From contig NZ_CP021455.1 in the NCBI RefSeq assembly GCF_002158865.1, positions 2,914,001 to 2,978,000 of the forward strand: a stretch of 64,000 nt of DNA. The letters run 5' to 3'. Within the stretch, counting starts at the first letter, position 1. Each line of letters begins with the position of its first letter. The stretch is from Comamonas serinivorans. Lineage in GTDB: Bacteria; Pseudomonadota; Gammaproteobacteria; Burkholderiales; Burkholderiaceae_C. Positions 34,552-43,451 of the stretch are shown here, piece by piece. A model generated the notes under the pieces. The model saw only the letters and a program-made list of their open reading frames with translations, had not been told where the DNA came from and did not search any database. The translations under genes were made by a program, and so were the position numbers.

Positions 34552-35259
34552 ATGAGCGCCCCCCGCTCGGCGCGCCTGCTGACCTTGCTGGACGAACTGC
34601 ACCGACGCCGGCGGCCGGTGCAGGGGGCGGTGCTGGCCACGCGGCTGGGCATCAGCCTGCGAACGCTGTACCGCGACATCGACACCCTGCGCGCGCAGGG
34701 CGCAGAGATCGACGGCGAGCCCGGCATCGGCTACCTGCTGCGCGCCGGCCACCTGCTACCCGCCATGATGTTCTCGGCCGAGGAGCTGGAGGCCGTGGTG
34801 CTGGGCACACGCTGGGTGGCCGCGCAGGGCGACGCCCAACTGGCTGTGGCCGCCCAGGCAGCGCTGGACCGCATCGTCACCGTGCTGCCCCCGGCCCTGC
34901 GCCTGCAGGTGGAAACCAGCGGGCTGTTCGCGCCCCAGTGGGGCACGCGGCCAGCCGAGCCCTGGGTGGCCACGCTGCGCCAGGCCATCCGCGATGGCCA
35001 CCGCGTGCGCCTGCAGTACGCCGACGCCGAGCAGCGCACCAGCGAACGCGTCATCTGGCCCTTCGCCATGGCGTTTCTGGCCGACAAGCGCCTGCTGGCT
35101 GCGTGGTGCGAGCTGCGTCAGGGCTATCGGCACTTTCGGGCCGACCGCGTGCTGGCGCTGGACGACCTGGGACAGCCCTACCCGCGCCCACGCCACGACC
35201 TGCTGCGCGACTGGCAGCAGGCCCTGCGCACGTCGTCCGTCACTGCTGACAGAAGCTGA
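34552..35259 (+). CDS. YafY-type transcriptional regulator with HTH and WYL domains
   Basis: A 235-residue regulator. The N-terminal HTH_11 domain is seen in SARLLTLLDELHRRRRPVQGAVLATRLGISLRTLYRDIDTLRAQGAEIDGEPGIGYLL (about residues 6-62). The C-terminal WYL-like domain covers about residues 125-220 (RDGHRVRLQYADAEQRTSERVIWPFAMAF and RHFRADRVLALDDLG). Here the WYL tripeptide itself is not exact. It lies 52 nt upstream of a glutathione transferase gene on the same strand, a common partnership, and probably regulates it. Confidence 0.85.
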   Translation: MSAPRSARLLTLLDELHRRRRPVQGAVLATRLGISLRTLYRDIDTLRAQGAEIDGEPGIGYLLRAGHLLPAMMFSAEELEAVVLGTRWVAAQGDAQLAVAAQAALDRIVTVLPPALRLQVETSGLFAPQWGTRPAEPWVATLRQAIRDGHRVRLQYADAEQRTSERVIWPFAMAFLADKRLLAAWCELRQGYRHFRADRVLALDDLGQPYPRPRHDLLRDWQQALRTSSVTADRS

Positions 35260-35311
35260 CAGGAGCAGGCGGCACCATGGCGTCTTCGTTCACCTTTCTG
35301 GAGCCCAACCC

Positions 35312-35932
35312 ATGACCGACCTGACCCTGTACACCCACCCCATGTCGCGCGGCCGCGCCACGCGCTGGATGCTGGAGGAAACGCGCCTGCCCTACGACGA
35401 GGTGATCCTGGACTGGACCGGCAGCATGAAGTCACCGGCCTACCTCGCCATCAACCCCATGGGCAAGGTACCGGCCCTGCGTCACGGCGACGTGGTGGTG
35501 ACGGAGAACGCCGCCATCGCCCTGTACCTGGCCGACCTGGTGCCCGAGCTGCAGCTGGCACCGCCCCCGGGCAGCGCCGAGCGCGGCACCTACTACCGCT
35601 GGATGCTGTTTCTCGCCGGTCCGTTCGAAGCCCTGCTGACCGCGCGGCAGGCGGGCGCACTGGCACCGCCCACCAGCGCGGGCTACGGCCAGGCCGACGA
35701 CACCCTGCACGTGCTGCAGCAGGCCGTGCGCGACCAGCGGCACCTGGTGGGCAACCACTTCACCATGCTGGACCTGTATGCGGCCGCTTGCCTGGGCTAT
35801 TACATGCAGGTCGGTGTTGTGCCCAAGCTGCCCGAGTTCGAGGCCTATGTGGCGCCGCACCTTGCACGCCCGGCCTGCACGGCCGCCGCCAGCCGGGACA
35901 ACGCGCTGGCGGCGGCCCTGCCCACGCCCTGA
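35312..35932 (+). CDS. Glutathione S-transferase family protein
   Basis: A 206-residue cytosolic GST. The thioredoxin-like N-terminal domain has LTLYTHPMSRGRATRWMLEETRLPYDEV, INPMGKVPAL with the cis-Pro, and TENAAIALYLADL, which binds the glutathione gamma-glutamyl part. The helical C-terminal domain contains FTMLDLYAAACLGYY. Ser12 in HPMSRG could be the catalytic residue. Substrate unknown. It is probably co-transcribed with the YafY-type regulator upstream. Confidence 0.88.
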   Translation: MTDLTLYTHPMSRGRATRWMLEETRLPYDEVILDWTGSMKSPAYLAINPMGKVPALRHGDVVVTENAAIALYLADLVPELQLAPPPGSAERGTYYRWMLFLAGPFEALLTARQAGALAPPTSAGYGQADDTLHVLQQAVRDQRHLVGNHFTMLDLYAAACLGYYMQVGVVPKLPEFEAYVAPHLARPACTAAASRDNALAAALPTP

Positions 35933-36117
35933 AATTCCGATTACCTATCGCGCTTTTCAAACCTCGCGTTCACGGGAAATCCCGGGGAGCATCTCCCCGA
36001 AGCCCTTGTCCACGAGGGGATACGGCTCATTACAATCGGCGCTTTCAACGTTGCCCGTCCGTGCCTCACGGCGCGCAGCGTTTTCTTTTGCCTACGCCGC
36101 AGTTGAAAGGCGCGCCC

Positions 36118-36731
36118 ATGCAATTTCTCTTGTCCATCTCAAGGGCCATCGACTGGCTCAACGCCCAGGTCGGCCGATGGGGCATCTGGCTCATCCTCAT
36201 CGCCACCTTGATCAGCGCCGGCAACGCCTTGGTGCGCTACGTGTTCAACTACAGCTCCAACGGCTTCCTCGAAGTGCAGTGGTACCTGTTCGCATGGTCG
36301 TTCGTCATCGCGGGCGGCTACACCCTGCTCAACCGCGAACACGTGCGCATCGACGTGATCAACAGCCGCCTGTCCAAACGCACCCAGGTGTGGATCGACA
36401 TCATCGGTTTCGCCTTCTTCCTCACCCCGCTGTGCATCCTGGTGCTCGTGCTGTGCGTCCCCGAGCTGCTGAGCAAGATCGAATCGGGCGAAATGTCGGG
36501 CAACCCGGGGGCCTCATCCGCTGGCCCGTGTGGCTGGCCATCCCCATCGGCTTCACGCTGCTGATGCTGCAGGGCTGGTCCGAGCTGATCAAGCGCGTCG
36601 CCTTCCTGCGTGGCCAGGGGCCTGACCCCATGGGCCGCTTGAGCGATGCTTCGGCCGAAGAAGAGCTGGCGCAGGCCCTGCGCGCGCAACAAGAACAACA
36701 AGCCAAGGCCGGCGCGCCTTCGGCCCCCTGA
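36118..36731 (+). pseudogene. TRAP transporter small permease (DctQ) with an apparent frameshift
   Basis: The four-helix small subunit of a tripartite ATP-independent periplasmic transporter. The first part (MQFLLSISRAIDWLNAQVGRWG to IESGEMSGNPG) is in one frame, and the rest (GLIRWPVWLAIPIGFTLLMLQGW to the end) is in another. The break is at a run of five G at 36507-36511; a sixth G would give one frame of about 204 residues. This may be a sequencing error or a real mutation. It lies 15 nt upstream of dctM. Confidence 0.8.
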
Positions 36732-36746
36732 GGCAGGAGACCCCAC

Positions 36747-38705
36747 ATGGAGTTCATTGCCAACAACTACGCCCCCATCATGTTTGCGGGGCTGATCGTG
36801 TTTCTGCTGCTGGGTTTCCCAGTGGCCTTCAGCCTGGGGGCCTGCGGCCTCTTCTTCGGTGTCATGGGCATCGAGCTGGGCGTGTTCCCCGCCCACGTGA
36901 TGGCCTGGTTGCCCCAGCGCCTGATCGGCATCATGGCGAACGACACGCTGCTCGCCGTGCCCTTCTTCACGCTCATGGGCCTGGTGCTCGAACGAAGCGG
37001 CATGGCCGAAGACCTGCTCGACACCGTCGGCCAGGTGTTCGGCCCCATGCGCGGCGGCCTGGCCCTTGCGGTGATCTTCGTCGGCGCCCTGCTTGCTGCC
37101 ACCACCGGCGTGGTCGCTGCGTCGGTGATCTCCATGGGCCTGATCTCGCTGCCCATCATGCTGCGCTACGGCTATGACCGGAAACTGACCAGCGGCGTGA
37201 TCGCTGCCTCAGGCACGCTGGCGCAAATCATCCCGCCCTCGCTGGTGCTCATCATCATGGCCGACCAGCTCGGCAAGAGCGTGGGCGACATGTACAAGGG
37301 CGCCTTCGTGCCGGCCTTCATCCTGGTCGGGTTGTACGTGCTGTACATCGTCTGCCTGGCCATTTTCAAGCCCGCCAGCGTGCCGGCCCTGCCCCGCGAG
37401 GCCCGCATCTACCGCCAACCCGACGGCAGCAGCGGCTACACCTCGCTGTGGGTGCTGCTGGCCCTGTCGGCCGCCGTGTCGTTCTTCATCGCCGAGCACC
37501 TGGAAGCCGTGCACGCCTGGTTCGGCAAACCCGTGGACGTCGTCGCCACCGACGAACGCGTGGTGGTCGCGGTCTGCGGCGGCACCTTCGTCGCCTTCGT
37601 CATCGCCATGGCCAACAAGCTGCTCAAGCTGAACATGCTCTCGCGCCTGGCCGAACGCGTCACCTTCGTGCTGATTCCGCCGCTGCTGCTCATCTTCCTG
37701 GTGCTGGGCACCATCTTCCTGGGCGTGGCCACACCGACCGAAGGCGGCGCCATGGGCGCGGTGGGCGCGCTGTTGATGGCCTGGTTGCGCGGCCGCCTGC
37801 CGTTCCATCAGCTCAAGCAAGCCCTGGCCTCCACCACCAAGCTGTCCAGTTTCGTGATGTTCATCCTCATCGGCGCCACCGTGTTCTCCATGGTGTTCCA
37901 GGCGGCCGACGGCCCGCTGTGGGTCGAGCACCTGCTCACGGATCTGCCAGGCGGCCCGGTCGGCTTCCTCATCTTCGTGAACGTGCTGATCTTCTTCCTC
38001 GCGTTCTTCCTCGACTACTTCGAGCTGTCGTTCATCGTCATTCCCCTGCTCGGCCCCGTGGCTGACAAGATGGGCATCGACCTGATCTGGTTCGGCGTGC
38101 TGCTGGCCGTGAACATGCAGACCTCGTTCATGCACCCGCCGTTCGGCTTCGCGCTGTTCTTCCTGCGCTCGGTCGCCCCCGAAAAGCAGTACGTGGACAA
38201 GGTCACGCACAAGGTCATGGAGCCCGTGACCACCATGCAGATCTACAAGGGCGCCATCCCCTTCCTCATCATCCAGCTGACCATGGTCGGCCTCCTGATC
38301 GCCTTCCCGCAACTGGTGACCGGCAGCCTGGACAAAAAGGTGGATGTGGACATGAACGCCGTCGGCGAGCAGATGCTGCGCGACCTGAACGCCCAGGAAG
38401 GCGGCAGCAGCACCGCCAGCGACGTGCCCAATGCCGGTGGCTATGGCGACAACCCCTTCGCCACCTCGGGCGACAGCCCGGCCACCGAAGGCCAGGCGCC
38501 GGCCGAAGCCGCCCCCAGCTCGGGCGACGACGGCAACTACGGCTACAACCCGTATGGCGAAGCCGCCGAGCCTGCGCCGGGCGCCGAGGCATCAGGTGGC
38601 GAGGCACCCGGGGCTGCCGCGACCGAAGCGCCCGCGGGCGCATCGACCGAGGACGCGGCCGCCAAGGCGCTGGAAGACGCCCTGCGCGCGCAAGAAAGCA
38701 AGTGA
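36747..38705 (+). CDS. TRAP transporter large permease (DctM) with a long C-terminal tail
   Basis: The 12-helix catalytic permease of a TRAP system, taking up organic acids driven by a sodium gradient. FAGLIVFLLLGFPVAFSLG, IPPSLVLIIMADQLG and FLGVATPTEGGAMGAVGALL are DctM signatures. A conserved-length DctM is about 430-530 residues; this one has 652. It has an additional Gly/Ala/Pro/Asn-rich tail from about residue 527 (SLDKKVDVDMNAVGE) to the end, and an extended loop with predicted helix near 230-290. No DctP binding protein gene is adjacent. The start ATG follows CAGGAGA. Substrate unknown. Confidence 0.9.
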   Translation: MEFIANNYAPIMFAGLIVFLLLGFPVAFSLGACGLFFGVMGIELGVFPAHVMAWLPQRLIGIMANDTLLAVPFFTLMGLVLERSGMAEDLLDTVGQVFGPMRGGLALAVIFVGALLAATTGVVAASVISMGLISLPIMLRYGYDRKLTSGVIAASGTLAQIIPPSLVLIIMADQLGKSVGDMYKGAFVPAFILVGLYVLYIVCLAIFKPASVPALPREARIYRQPDGSSGYTSLWVLLALSAAVSFFIAEHLEAVHAWFGKPVDVVATDERVVVAVCGGTFVAFVIAMANKLLKLNMLSRLAERVTFVLIPPLLLIFLVLGTIFLGVATPTEGGAMGAVGALLMAWLRGRLPFHQLKQALASTTKLSSFVMFILIGATVFSMVFQAADGPLWVEHLLTDLPGGPVGFLIFVNVLIFFLAFFLDYFELSFIVIPLLGPVADKMGIDLIWFGVLLAVNMQTSFMHPPFGFALFFLRSVAPEKQYVDKVTHKVMEPVTTMQIYKGAIPFLIIQLTMVGLLIAFPQLVTGSLDKKVDVDMNAVGEQMLRDLNAQEGGSSTASDVPNAGGYGDNPFATSGDSPATEGQAPAEAAPSSGDDGNYGYNPYGEAAEPAPGAEASGGEAPGAAATEAPAGASTEDAAAKALEDALRAQESK

Positions 38706-38721
38706 TGCCGACCGCGTGAGA

Positions 38722-38773
38722 GAGTATGGCCGGTTTCTCGTTTCACAATGAACGGGAACCGACACATACTGCC
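38722..38773. repeat. Palindromic dispersed repeat
   Basis: GAGTATG to CATACTGCC; arms GGTTTCTCGTTTC and GAACGGGAACC. It lies 17 nt after the dctM stop codon, before a separate perfect hairpin. Confidence 0.88.
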
Positions 38774-38790
38774 ATCACCGCATCACCACA

Positions 38791-38829
38791 ATGGCCTGAC
38801 CACATCGTGTGGTCAGGCCATTCGCTTTT
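38791..38829 (+). terminator. Perfect-stem terminator after dctM
   Basis: A 14-bp stem ATGGCCTGACCACA/TGTGGTCAGGCCAT around loop TCG, followed by TCGCTTTT. Oriented for the plus strand. Confidence 0.8.
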
Positions 38830-38932
38830 GGGCGCCAGCAGCGCGCTTGCCTGAGATGATCTGGGACGCTCGGCGCTGCAATGGCTCGATCCCACAAAGG
38901 GGTGAAGGCAGCTTGCTGCCGCCTCAGACCTA

Positions 38933-39952
38933 TCAGTAATACATCGTGGCCGTGTGACAACCCGGCTGGTAGGTCCGATAGACCTGCTTGTCCTTGGGCA
39001 AGTAGCGGAAGTAATTCGGCGTTGCCGACTGCGGCGAGAAATGGGTCACCAGACTGCGGCGCGTGACATCCGGGTTCAAAATCTGGCTGCCGCCATGGGC
39101 CAGATCGGCCGACCATATGAGCACATCACCCTTTTTAGGCAGGAAATGCGCCAGCTCCAGACCCTGGGCCTCGGAGCGTTCGACCAGGCTGTTGAGGTGC
39201 CCCATGTGCTCCGCGTGCGGATCGCGTTCGTGGTTGTAGTGCTTGAATCGGCCGCTGTACTTCCAATCGGCCAGCGCATGGTGGCTTCCCACGTAGTAGA
39301 TCAGCTCACCGGAACCGGGCTGAATGTCTTCCAGCGCCAGCCAGGACGCACAAATCTCCAATGGCCGATCCGCCACCACGTACGCCGTGTCCTGGTGAAT
39401 GGCCTGTGTGGAGCCCCGTTCGAAATGCAATCCTTGAAAGGCCAGCACCTCCTCTTCGAACACCGCCCTCAAAAACTTATGCACCGCTTCGTTGAACACC
39501 ATGGGCAAGGCACTGGGCATGCAGGCGTAGGTGTCCAGGATTTTGGACAGCGGCGCCTTCACATCTGCATCGGCCAGGGAAACCACACTTTTGTCCTGGG
39601 GCCCTTGGACCGGCACACTGACCTGCAGCGGTGAGATCCCCGAGGCGATGTGACGTTGCAACTCCGCGGTGTACGCATCGATCAGCTCATGCGACACCGC
39701 CTGCTCCAACACCACATAGCCGTCTCGGATGAACTGCTCGATCTGCGGGCGCAAGACGGCAACATCGGGGTCCTCGGCCGCCTTGCGGTCCAAAACGGCC
39801 AAGGCGTCCCTCCGGTCAATCCACAAACCGCCGAAGTCGCTGTAGAACTCGGCACCAGCCTCTTCGCGCGCCTTGGGGCGCCCAGAGCCCCCCGATGCGC
39901 TGGCCTGTGGCTTGGGAGCTGGAAAGAACAGGGACTTGAACAGATTTTTCAT
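38933..39952 (-). CDS. Phytanoyl-CoA dioxygenase (PhyH) family protein
   Basis: A 339-residue Fe(II)/2-oxoglutarate-dependent oxygenase. The iron ligands fit His186 and Asp188 (QAIHQDTAYV) and His286 (DLAHGGSQ), with Arg in DVTRRSLVTHFSP to bind 2-oxoglutarate. PGSGELIYYVGSHH is typical of PhyH. The DNA is visibly less GC-rich than its neighbours, with more A- and T-ending codons, which suggests horizontal transfer. The ATG at 39952 (MKNLFKSLFF) is preceded by GAGATGG; a Met 8 codons upstream is possible. Substrate unknown. Confidence 0.85.
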   Translation of the reverse strand: MKNLFKSLFFPAPKPQASASGGSGRPKAREEAGAEFYSDFGGLWIDRRDALAVLDRKAAEDPDVAVLRPQIEQFIRDGYVVLEQAVSHELIDAYTAELQRHIASGISPLQVSVPVQGPQDKSVVSLADADVKAPLSKILDTYACMPSALPMVFNEAVHKFLRAVFEEEVLAFQGLHFERGSTQAIHQDTAYVVADRPLEICASWLALEDIQPGSGELIYYVGSHHALADWKYSGRFKHYNHERDPHAEHMGHLNSLVERSEAQGLELAHFLPKKGDVLIWSADLAHGGSQILNPDVTRRSLVTHFSPQSATPNYFRYLPKDKQVYRTYQPGCHTATMYY

Positions 39953-40187
39953 GCGCCATCTCAGCAATCGATACATCACCTCATCATAGTAGCCCTCAGA
40001 TACATTCTGATCAGCGGTAATAGGCGGGCCGGTGAGATGCCCATCGTGCCCACATGGCAACACACCGGTAGCCCGGGCGGCATGCCACTAAAATACCCGC
40101 GCGCTCACTGGCGCTGCTGCCCAGGCCCTGGCCGATCGTCAGGCCGCCTCTCCAGCATTGTCTGACTCACCTGTGCAGGACTTTTCA

Positions 40188-41384
40188 ATGTCTTTGTTTT
40201 CTGCCGTCGAACTGGCACCCCGCGACCCCATCCTGGGCCTGAACGAGCAATTTGCCGCTGACACCAACCCCAACAAGGTGAACCTGGGCGTGGGCGTGTA
40301 CTTCGACGAAGCCGGCAAGCTGCCCCTGCTGCAATGCGTGCAAGCTGCCGAAAAAACCCTGATGGGCACCCCCACACCCCGTGGCTATCTGCCGATCGAC
40401 GGCATCGCGGCCTACGACGCAGGCGTCAAGAACCTGGTGTTCGGCGCGGACAGCGAGGTGCTGAAGGCCGGTCGCGTGGCCACGGTGCAGGCCCTTGGGG
40501 GCACGGGCGCCCTGAAAATCGGCGCCGACTTCCTCAAGCAGCTGAACCCGGCGGCCAAGGTGCTGATCTCGGACCCGAGCTGGGAGAACCACCGCGCGCT
40601 GTTCACCAAGGCCGGCTTCGAGGTTGACACCTACGCCTACTACGACGCCGCCAAGCGCGGCGTGAACTTCGACGGCATGCTGGCCAGCCTGAACGCCGCA
40701 GCCGCCGGCACCATCGTGGTGCTGCATGCCTGCTGCCACAACCCGACCGGCTACGACCTGACGCCCGAACAGTGGGAGCAGGTCATTGCCGTGGTCAAGG
40801 CCAAGAACCTGACCGCTTTCCTGGACATGGCCTACCAAGGCTTTGCCCAAGGCCTGGCGCAAGACGGCGCCGTGGTGGGCAAGTTCGTGGCCGCCGGCCT
40901 GAACATCCTGGTGTCGACCTCGTTCTCCAAGAGCTTCAGCCTGTACGGCGAGCGCGTGGGCGCCCTGTCGGTGGTGTGCACGGACAAGGACGAAGCGGCC
41001 CGCGTGCTGAGCCAGATCAAGATCACCATCCGCACCAACTACTCCAACCCGCCCATCCATGGTGGCGCCGTGGTGGCGGCCGTGCTTGGTGACGCCACGT
41101 TGCGCGCCCAGTGGGAACAGGAGCTGGCCGGCATGCGCGACCGCATCAAGGCCATGCGCCAGCAGCTGGTCGCAGGCCTCAAGGCAGCGGGCGTGCAGCA
41201 GGACATGAGCTTCATCACCACCCAGGTGGGCATGTTCAGCTACTCGGGCCTGAGCAAGGACCAGATGGTGCGCCTGCGCAACGAATTCGGCGTCTACGGC
41301 ACCGACACCGGCCGCATGTGTGTGGCCGCCCTCAACGAGAAGAACATCGGTTACGTCTGCGCCTCGATCGCCAAGGTGCTCTGA
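40188..41384 (+). CDS. Aspartate/aromatic amino acid aminotransferase (class I)
   Basis: A 398-residue PLP enzyme of the AspC/TyrB group, transferring amino groups between aspartate or aromatic amino acids and 2-oxoglutarate. VNLGVGVYFDEAGKLP near the N-terminus and SWENHRALFTKAGF are group-specific. ACCHNPTGYDLT binds PLP, and Lys248 in STSFSKSFSLYGERVG forms the Schiff base. The ATG at 40188 has AGGACTTTTCA upstream. A strong terminator follows the gene. I cannot decide between aspartate and tyrosine specificity. Confidence 0.93.
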   Translation: MSLFSAVELAPRDPILGLNEQFAADTNPNKVNLGVGVYFDEAGKLPLLQCVQAAEKTLMGTPTPRGYLPIDGIAAYDAGVKNLVFGADSEVLKAGRVATVQALGGTGALKIGADFLKQLNPAAKVLISDPSWENHRALFTKAGFEVDTYAYYDAAKRGVNFDGMLASLNAAAAGTIVVLHACCHNPTGYDLTPEQWEQVIAVVKAKNLTAFLDMAYQGFAQGLAQDGAVVGKFVAAGLNILVSTSFSKSFSLYGERVGALSVVCTDKDEAARVLSQIKITIRTNYSNPPIHGGAVVAAVLGDATLRAQWEQELAGMRDRIKAMRQQLVAGLKAAGVQQDMSFITTQVGMFSYSGLSKDQMVRLRNEFGVYGTDTGRMCVAALNEKNIGYVCASIAKVL

Positions 41385-41402
41385 ACCCGGCGTTCTCCTT
41401 CC

Positions 41403-41425
41403 AGCGGCCTCCGGGCCGCTTTTTG
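41403..41425 (+). terminator. Terminator after the aminotransferase
   Basis: A 7-bp stem AGCGGCC/GGCCGCT with loop TCCG and a TTTTTG tail, 18 nt after the stop codon. Confidence 0.85.
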
Positions 41426-41460
41426 TTGCGGCCCGCGCGCGCCGACCGGCCGCTCGGGCG

Positions 41461-41545
41461 GTTTGTTATATCGAGGCAAAGCCGAAATCTGCGCTTCAAT
41501 ATGCCGAAAGCGCATATATGCCAAACAACTTAATCGTTTGGTTTT
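41461..41545 (+). promoter_or_regulatory. AT-rich control region of the cys operon
   Basis: An AT-rich island between a terminator and cysI. It holds the palindromes GCATATATGC (41512-41521) and CCAAACAACTTAATCGTTTG plus G (41521-41541, 6-bp arms CCAAAC/GTTTGG). These are candidate activator sites; a CysB-type regulator would be expected for sulfate assimilation, but the match is not conclusive. Confidence 0.45.
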
Positions 41546-41631
41546 GGCCGCCCAGGCCCTAGAGTTCACCCTAAGAAGCTTGCATCGGGTTTACCCGGTG
41601 CCCTACAGCGTCACGTTACCCCACGCCAGCC

Positions 41632-43422
41632 ATGTATCGCTACACCGATTTCGACAAAGCCTTCGTCCGCCAGCGCGCCGCCCAGTTCCGCGACCAGCTC
41701 GACCGCTGGCAGCGCGGCGAACTCAGCGATGAGGAACTGCTGCCCCTGCGACTGCAAAACGGCTGGTACATCCAGCGGTATGCGCCCATGGCCCGCATCG
41801 CTGTGCCCTATGGCGAAATCAGCAGCACCCAGCTGCGCATGCTGGCGCACATTGCCCGTGACTACGACAAACCCGATGCCGAGCTGCTGGCCCATGCCCA
41901 GGCCACCCAGGACGAACTGCAGGCAGCCCAGCCCGGTCTCACGCTGGCTGCCGCGCCGCTGAAGTACGGCTACGGCCACTTCACCACGCGCACCAACGTG
42001 CAGTTCAACTGGATCCCCATCACCAAGGCCGCCGACGTGATGGACCTGTTGGCCAGCGTGGGCATGCATGGCATCCAGACCAGCGGCAACGCCATGCGCA
42101 ACATCAACTGCGAAGTCTACGAAGGCATCGCCGAGGATTCGATTGCCGATGCGCGGCCATTTGCGGAAATCCTGCGTCAATGGAGCACCCTTCACCCCGA
42201 ATTCGCCTTTCTGCCGCGTAAATTCAAGATGTCGTTCAACGGCTCCGCCGAAGACCGCGCCGCCACCAGCTGGTACGACATCGGCCTGCAGATGACCCGC
42301 AGCGCCGACGGCGAACTGGGCTTCGCCGTGAAGGTGGGCGGCGGCATGGGCCGAACGCCCGTGATCGGCGCCGTGGTGCGTGAGTTTCTGCCCTGGCACC
42401 AGCTGCTCAACTACATCGAGGCCGTGATCCGCGTCTACAACCTCTACGGCCGACGCGACAACAAGTACAAGGCGCGCATCAAAATTCTGGTCAAGGCGGA
42501 GGGTCAGAAATTCATCGACGCTGTCGAAGCCGAATACCAAGCCATCCTGACGCAGGACGGCGCCCCCCACACCATCACCCAGGCCGAGCTGGACCGTGTT
42601 TCGGCCAACTTCGAGGTGCCCGAGCTCAAGCCCGCCAACCTGCCCTCCAGCGTCAAGACGGATGGTCAGCTGTACCAGCGCTGGCTCCAGCAGAACGTGC
42701 GCGGCCACCGCCTGCCCGGCATGCGCGCCGTCACGCTGTCGTTCAAGCGCGTGGGTTTTGCGCCCGGCGACGCCGACGCCGACACCATCGACGCGCTGGC
42801 CCAGTTGGCCGACCAGTTCTCGGCCGGCGAAGCCCGGCTGTCGCACGAGCAGAACCTGCTGCTGCCCTGGGTGTTCGAATCCGACCTGCCCGCGCTGTAC
42901 GAAGCCGCTCGCAACCTGGGCCTGGCCCAACCCAACATCGGCCTCTTGACCGACATGATCGCCTGCCCCGGCGGCGACTTCTGCGCCCTGGCCAACGCCC
43001 GCTCGCTGCCCATCGCGGCCGCGCTGACCGAGCGTTACCAGGACCTGGACGAGGTGTTCGACCTCGGCCCCATCGACCTGCACATGAGCGGCTGCATCAA
43101 CAGCTGCGGCCACCACCACAGTGGCCACATCGGCATCCTGGGCGTCGACAAGGACGGCAAGGAGTGGTACCAGGTCTCGCTGGGCGGTGCCGATGGCAGC
43201 ACGCTGTCGGGTCCGGCCATCGCGGGCAAGGCCGTGGGCCCCTCGTTCTCAGCCGCCGAAGTGCCCGACGTGATCGAGGCCGTGCTGACGACCTTCCGCG
43301 AGCTGCGCAAGCCCGGCGAGTTCTTCATCGACGCGCTGCGTCGCATCGGCCAGGACCCGTTCAAGGCCGCGGCCAACGCCGCCCGCCACCCCAAGCAAGC
43401 CGAAGAAGCCCTGGCCGACTGA
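41632..43422 (+). CDS. cysI: Sulfite reductase hemoprotein (beta) subunit
   Basis: Reduces sulfite to sulfide using siroheme and a [4Fe-4S] cluster. The 596-residue protein has two sulfite/nitrite reductase repeats. The N-terminal ferredoxin-like half contains YGHFTTRTNVQFNW and NAMRNINCEVYEG. The C-terminal half carries the cluster cysteines in IACPGGDFCALA and MSGCINSCGHHHSGHIG. No cysJ flavoprotein is encoded beside it, so electrons probably come from another donor, such as ferredoxin. First gene of a five-gene cys operon; DUF934 follows after 29 nt. Confidence 0.94.
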   Translation: MYRYTDFDKAFVRQRAAQFRDQLDRWQRGELSDEELLPLRLQNGWYIQRYAPMARIAVPYGEISSTQLRMLAHIARDYDKPDAELLAHAQATQDELQAAQPGLTLAAAPLKYGYGHFTTRTNVQFNWIPITKAADVMDLLASVGMHGIQTSGNAMRNINCEVYEGIAEDSIADARPFAEILRQWSTLHPEFAFLPRKFKMSFNGSAEDRAATSWYDIGLQMTRSADGELGFAVKVGGGMGRTPVIGAVVREFLPWHQLLNYIEAVIRVYNLYGRRDNKYKARIKILVKAEGQKFIDAVEAEYQAILTQDGAPHTITQAELDRVSANFEVPELKPANLPSSVKTDGQLYQRWLQQNVRGHRLPGMRAVTLSFKRVGFAPGDADADTIDALAQLADQFSAGEARLSHEQNLLLPWVFESDLPALYEAARNLGLAQPNIGLLTDMIACPGGDFCALANARSLPIAAALTERYQDLDEVFDLGPIDLHMSGCINSCGHHHSGHIGILGVDKDGKEWYQVSLGGADGSTLSGPAIAGKAVGPSFSAAEVPDVIEAVLTTFRELRKPGEFFIDALRRIGQDPFKAAANAARHPKQAEEALAD

Positions 43423-43451
43423 TCGCGCCGTTCTCACATTAGCCCACCGCC

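Noticed and set aside
36507..36511. Programmed ribosomal frameshifting in dctQ
   Set aside because: No slippery heptamer or downstream stimulatory structure is evident; a missing base in a G run is the simpler reading.
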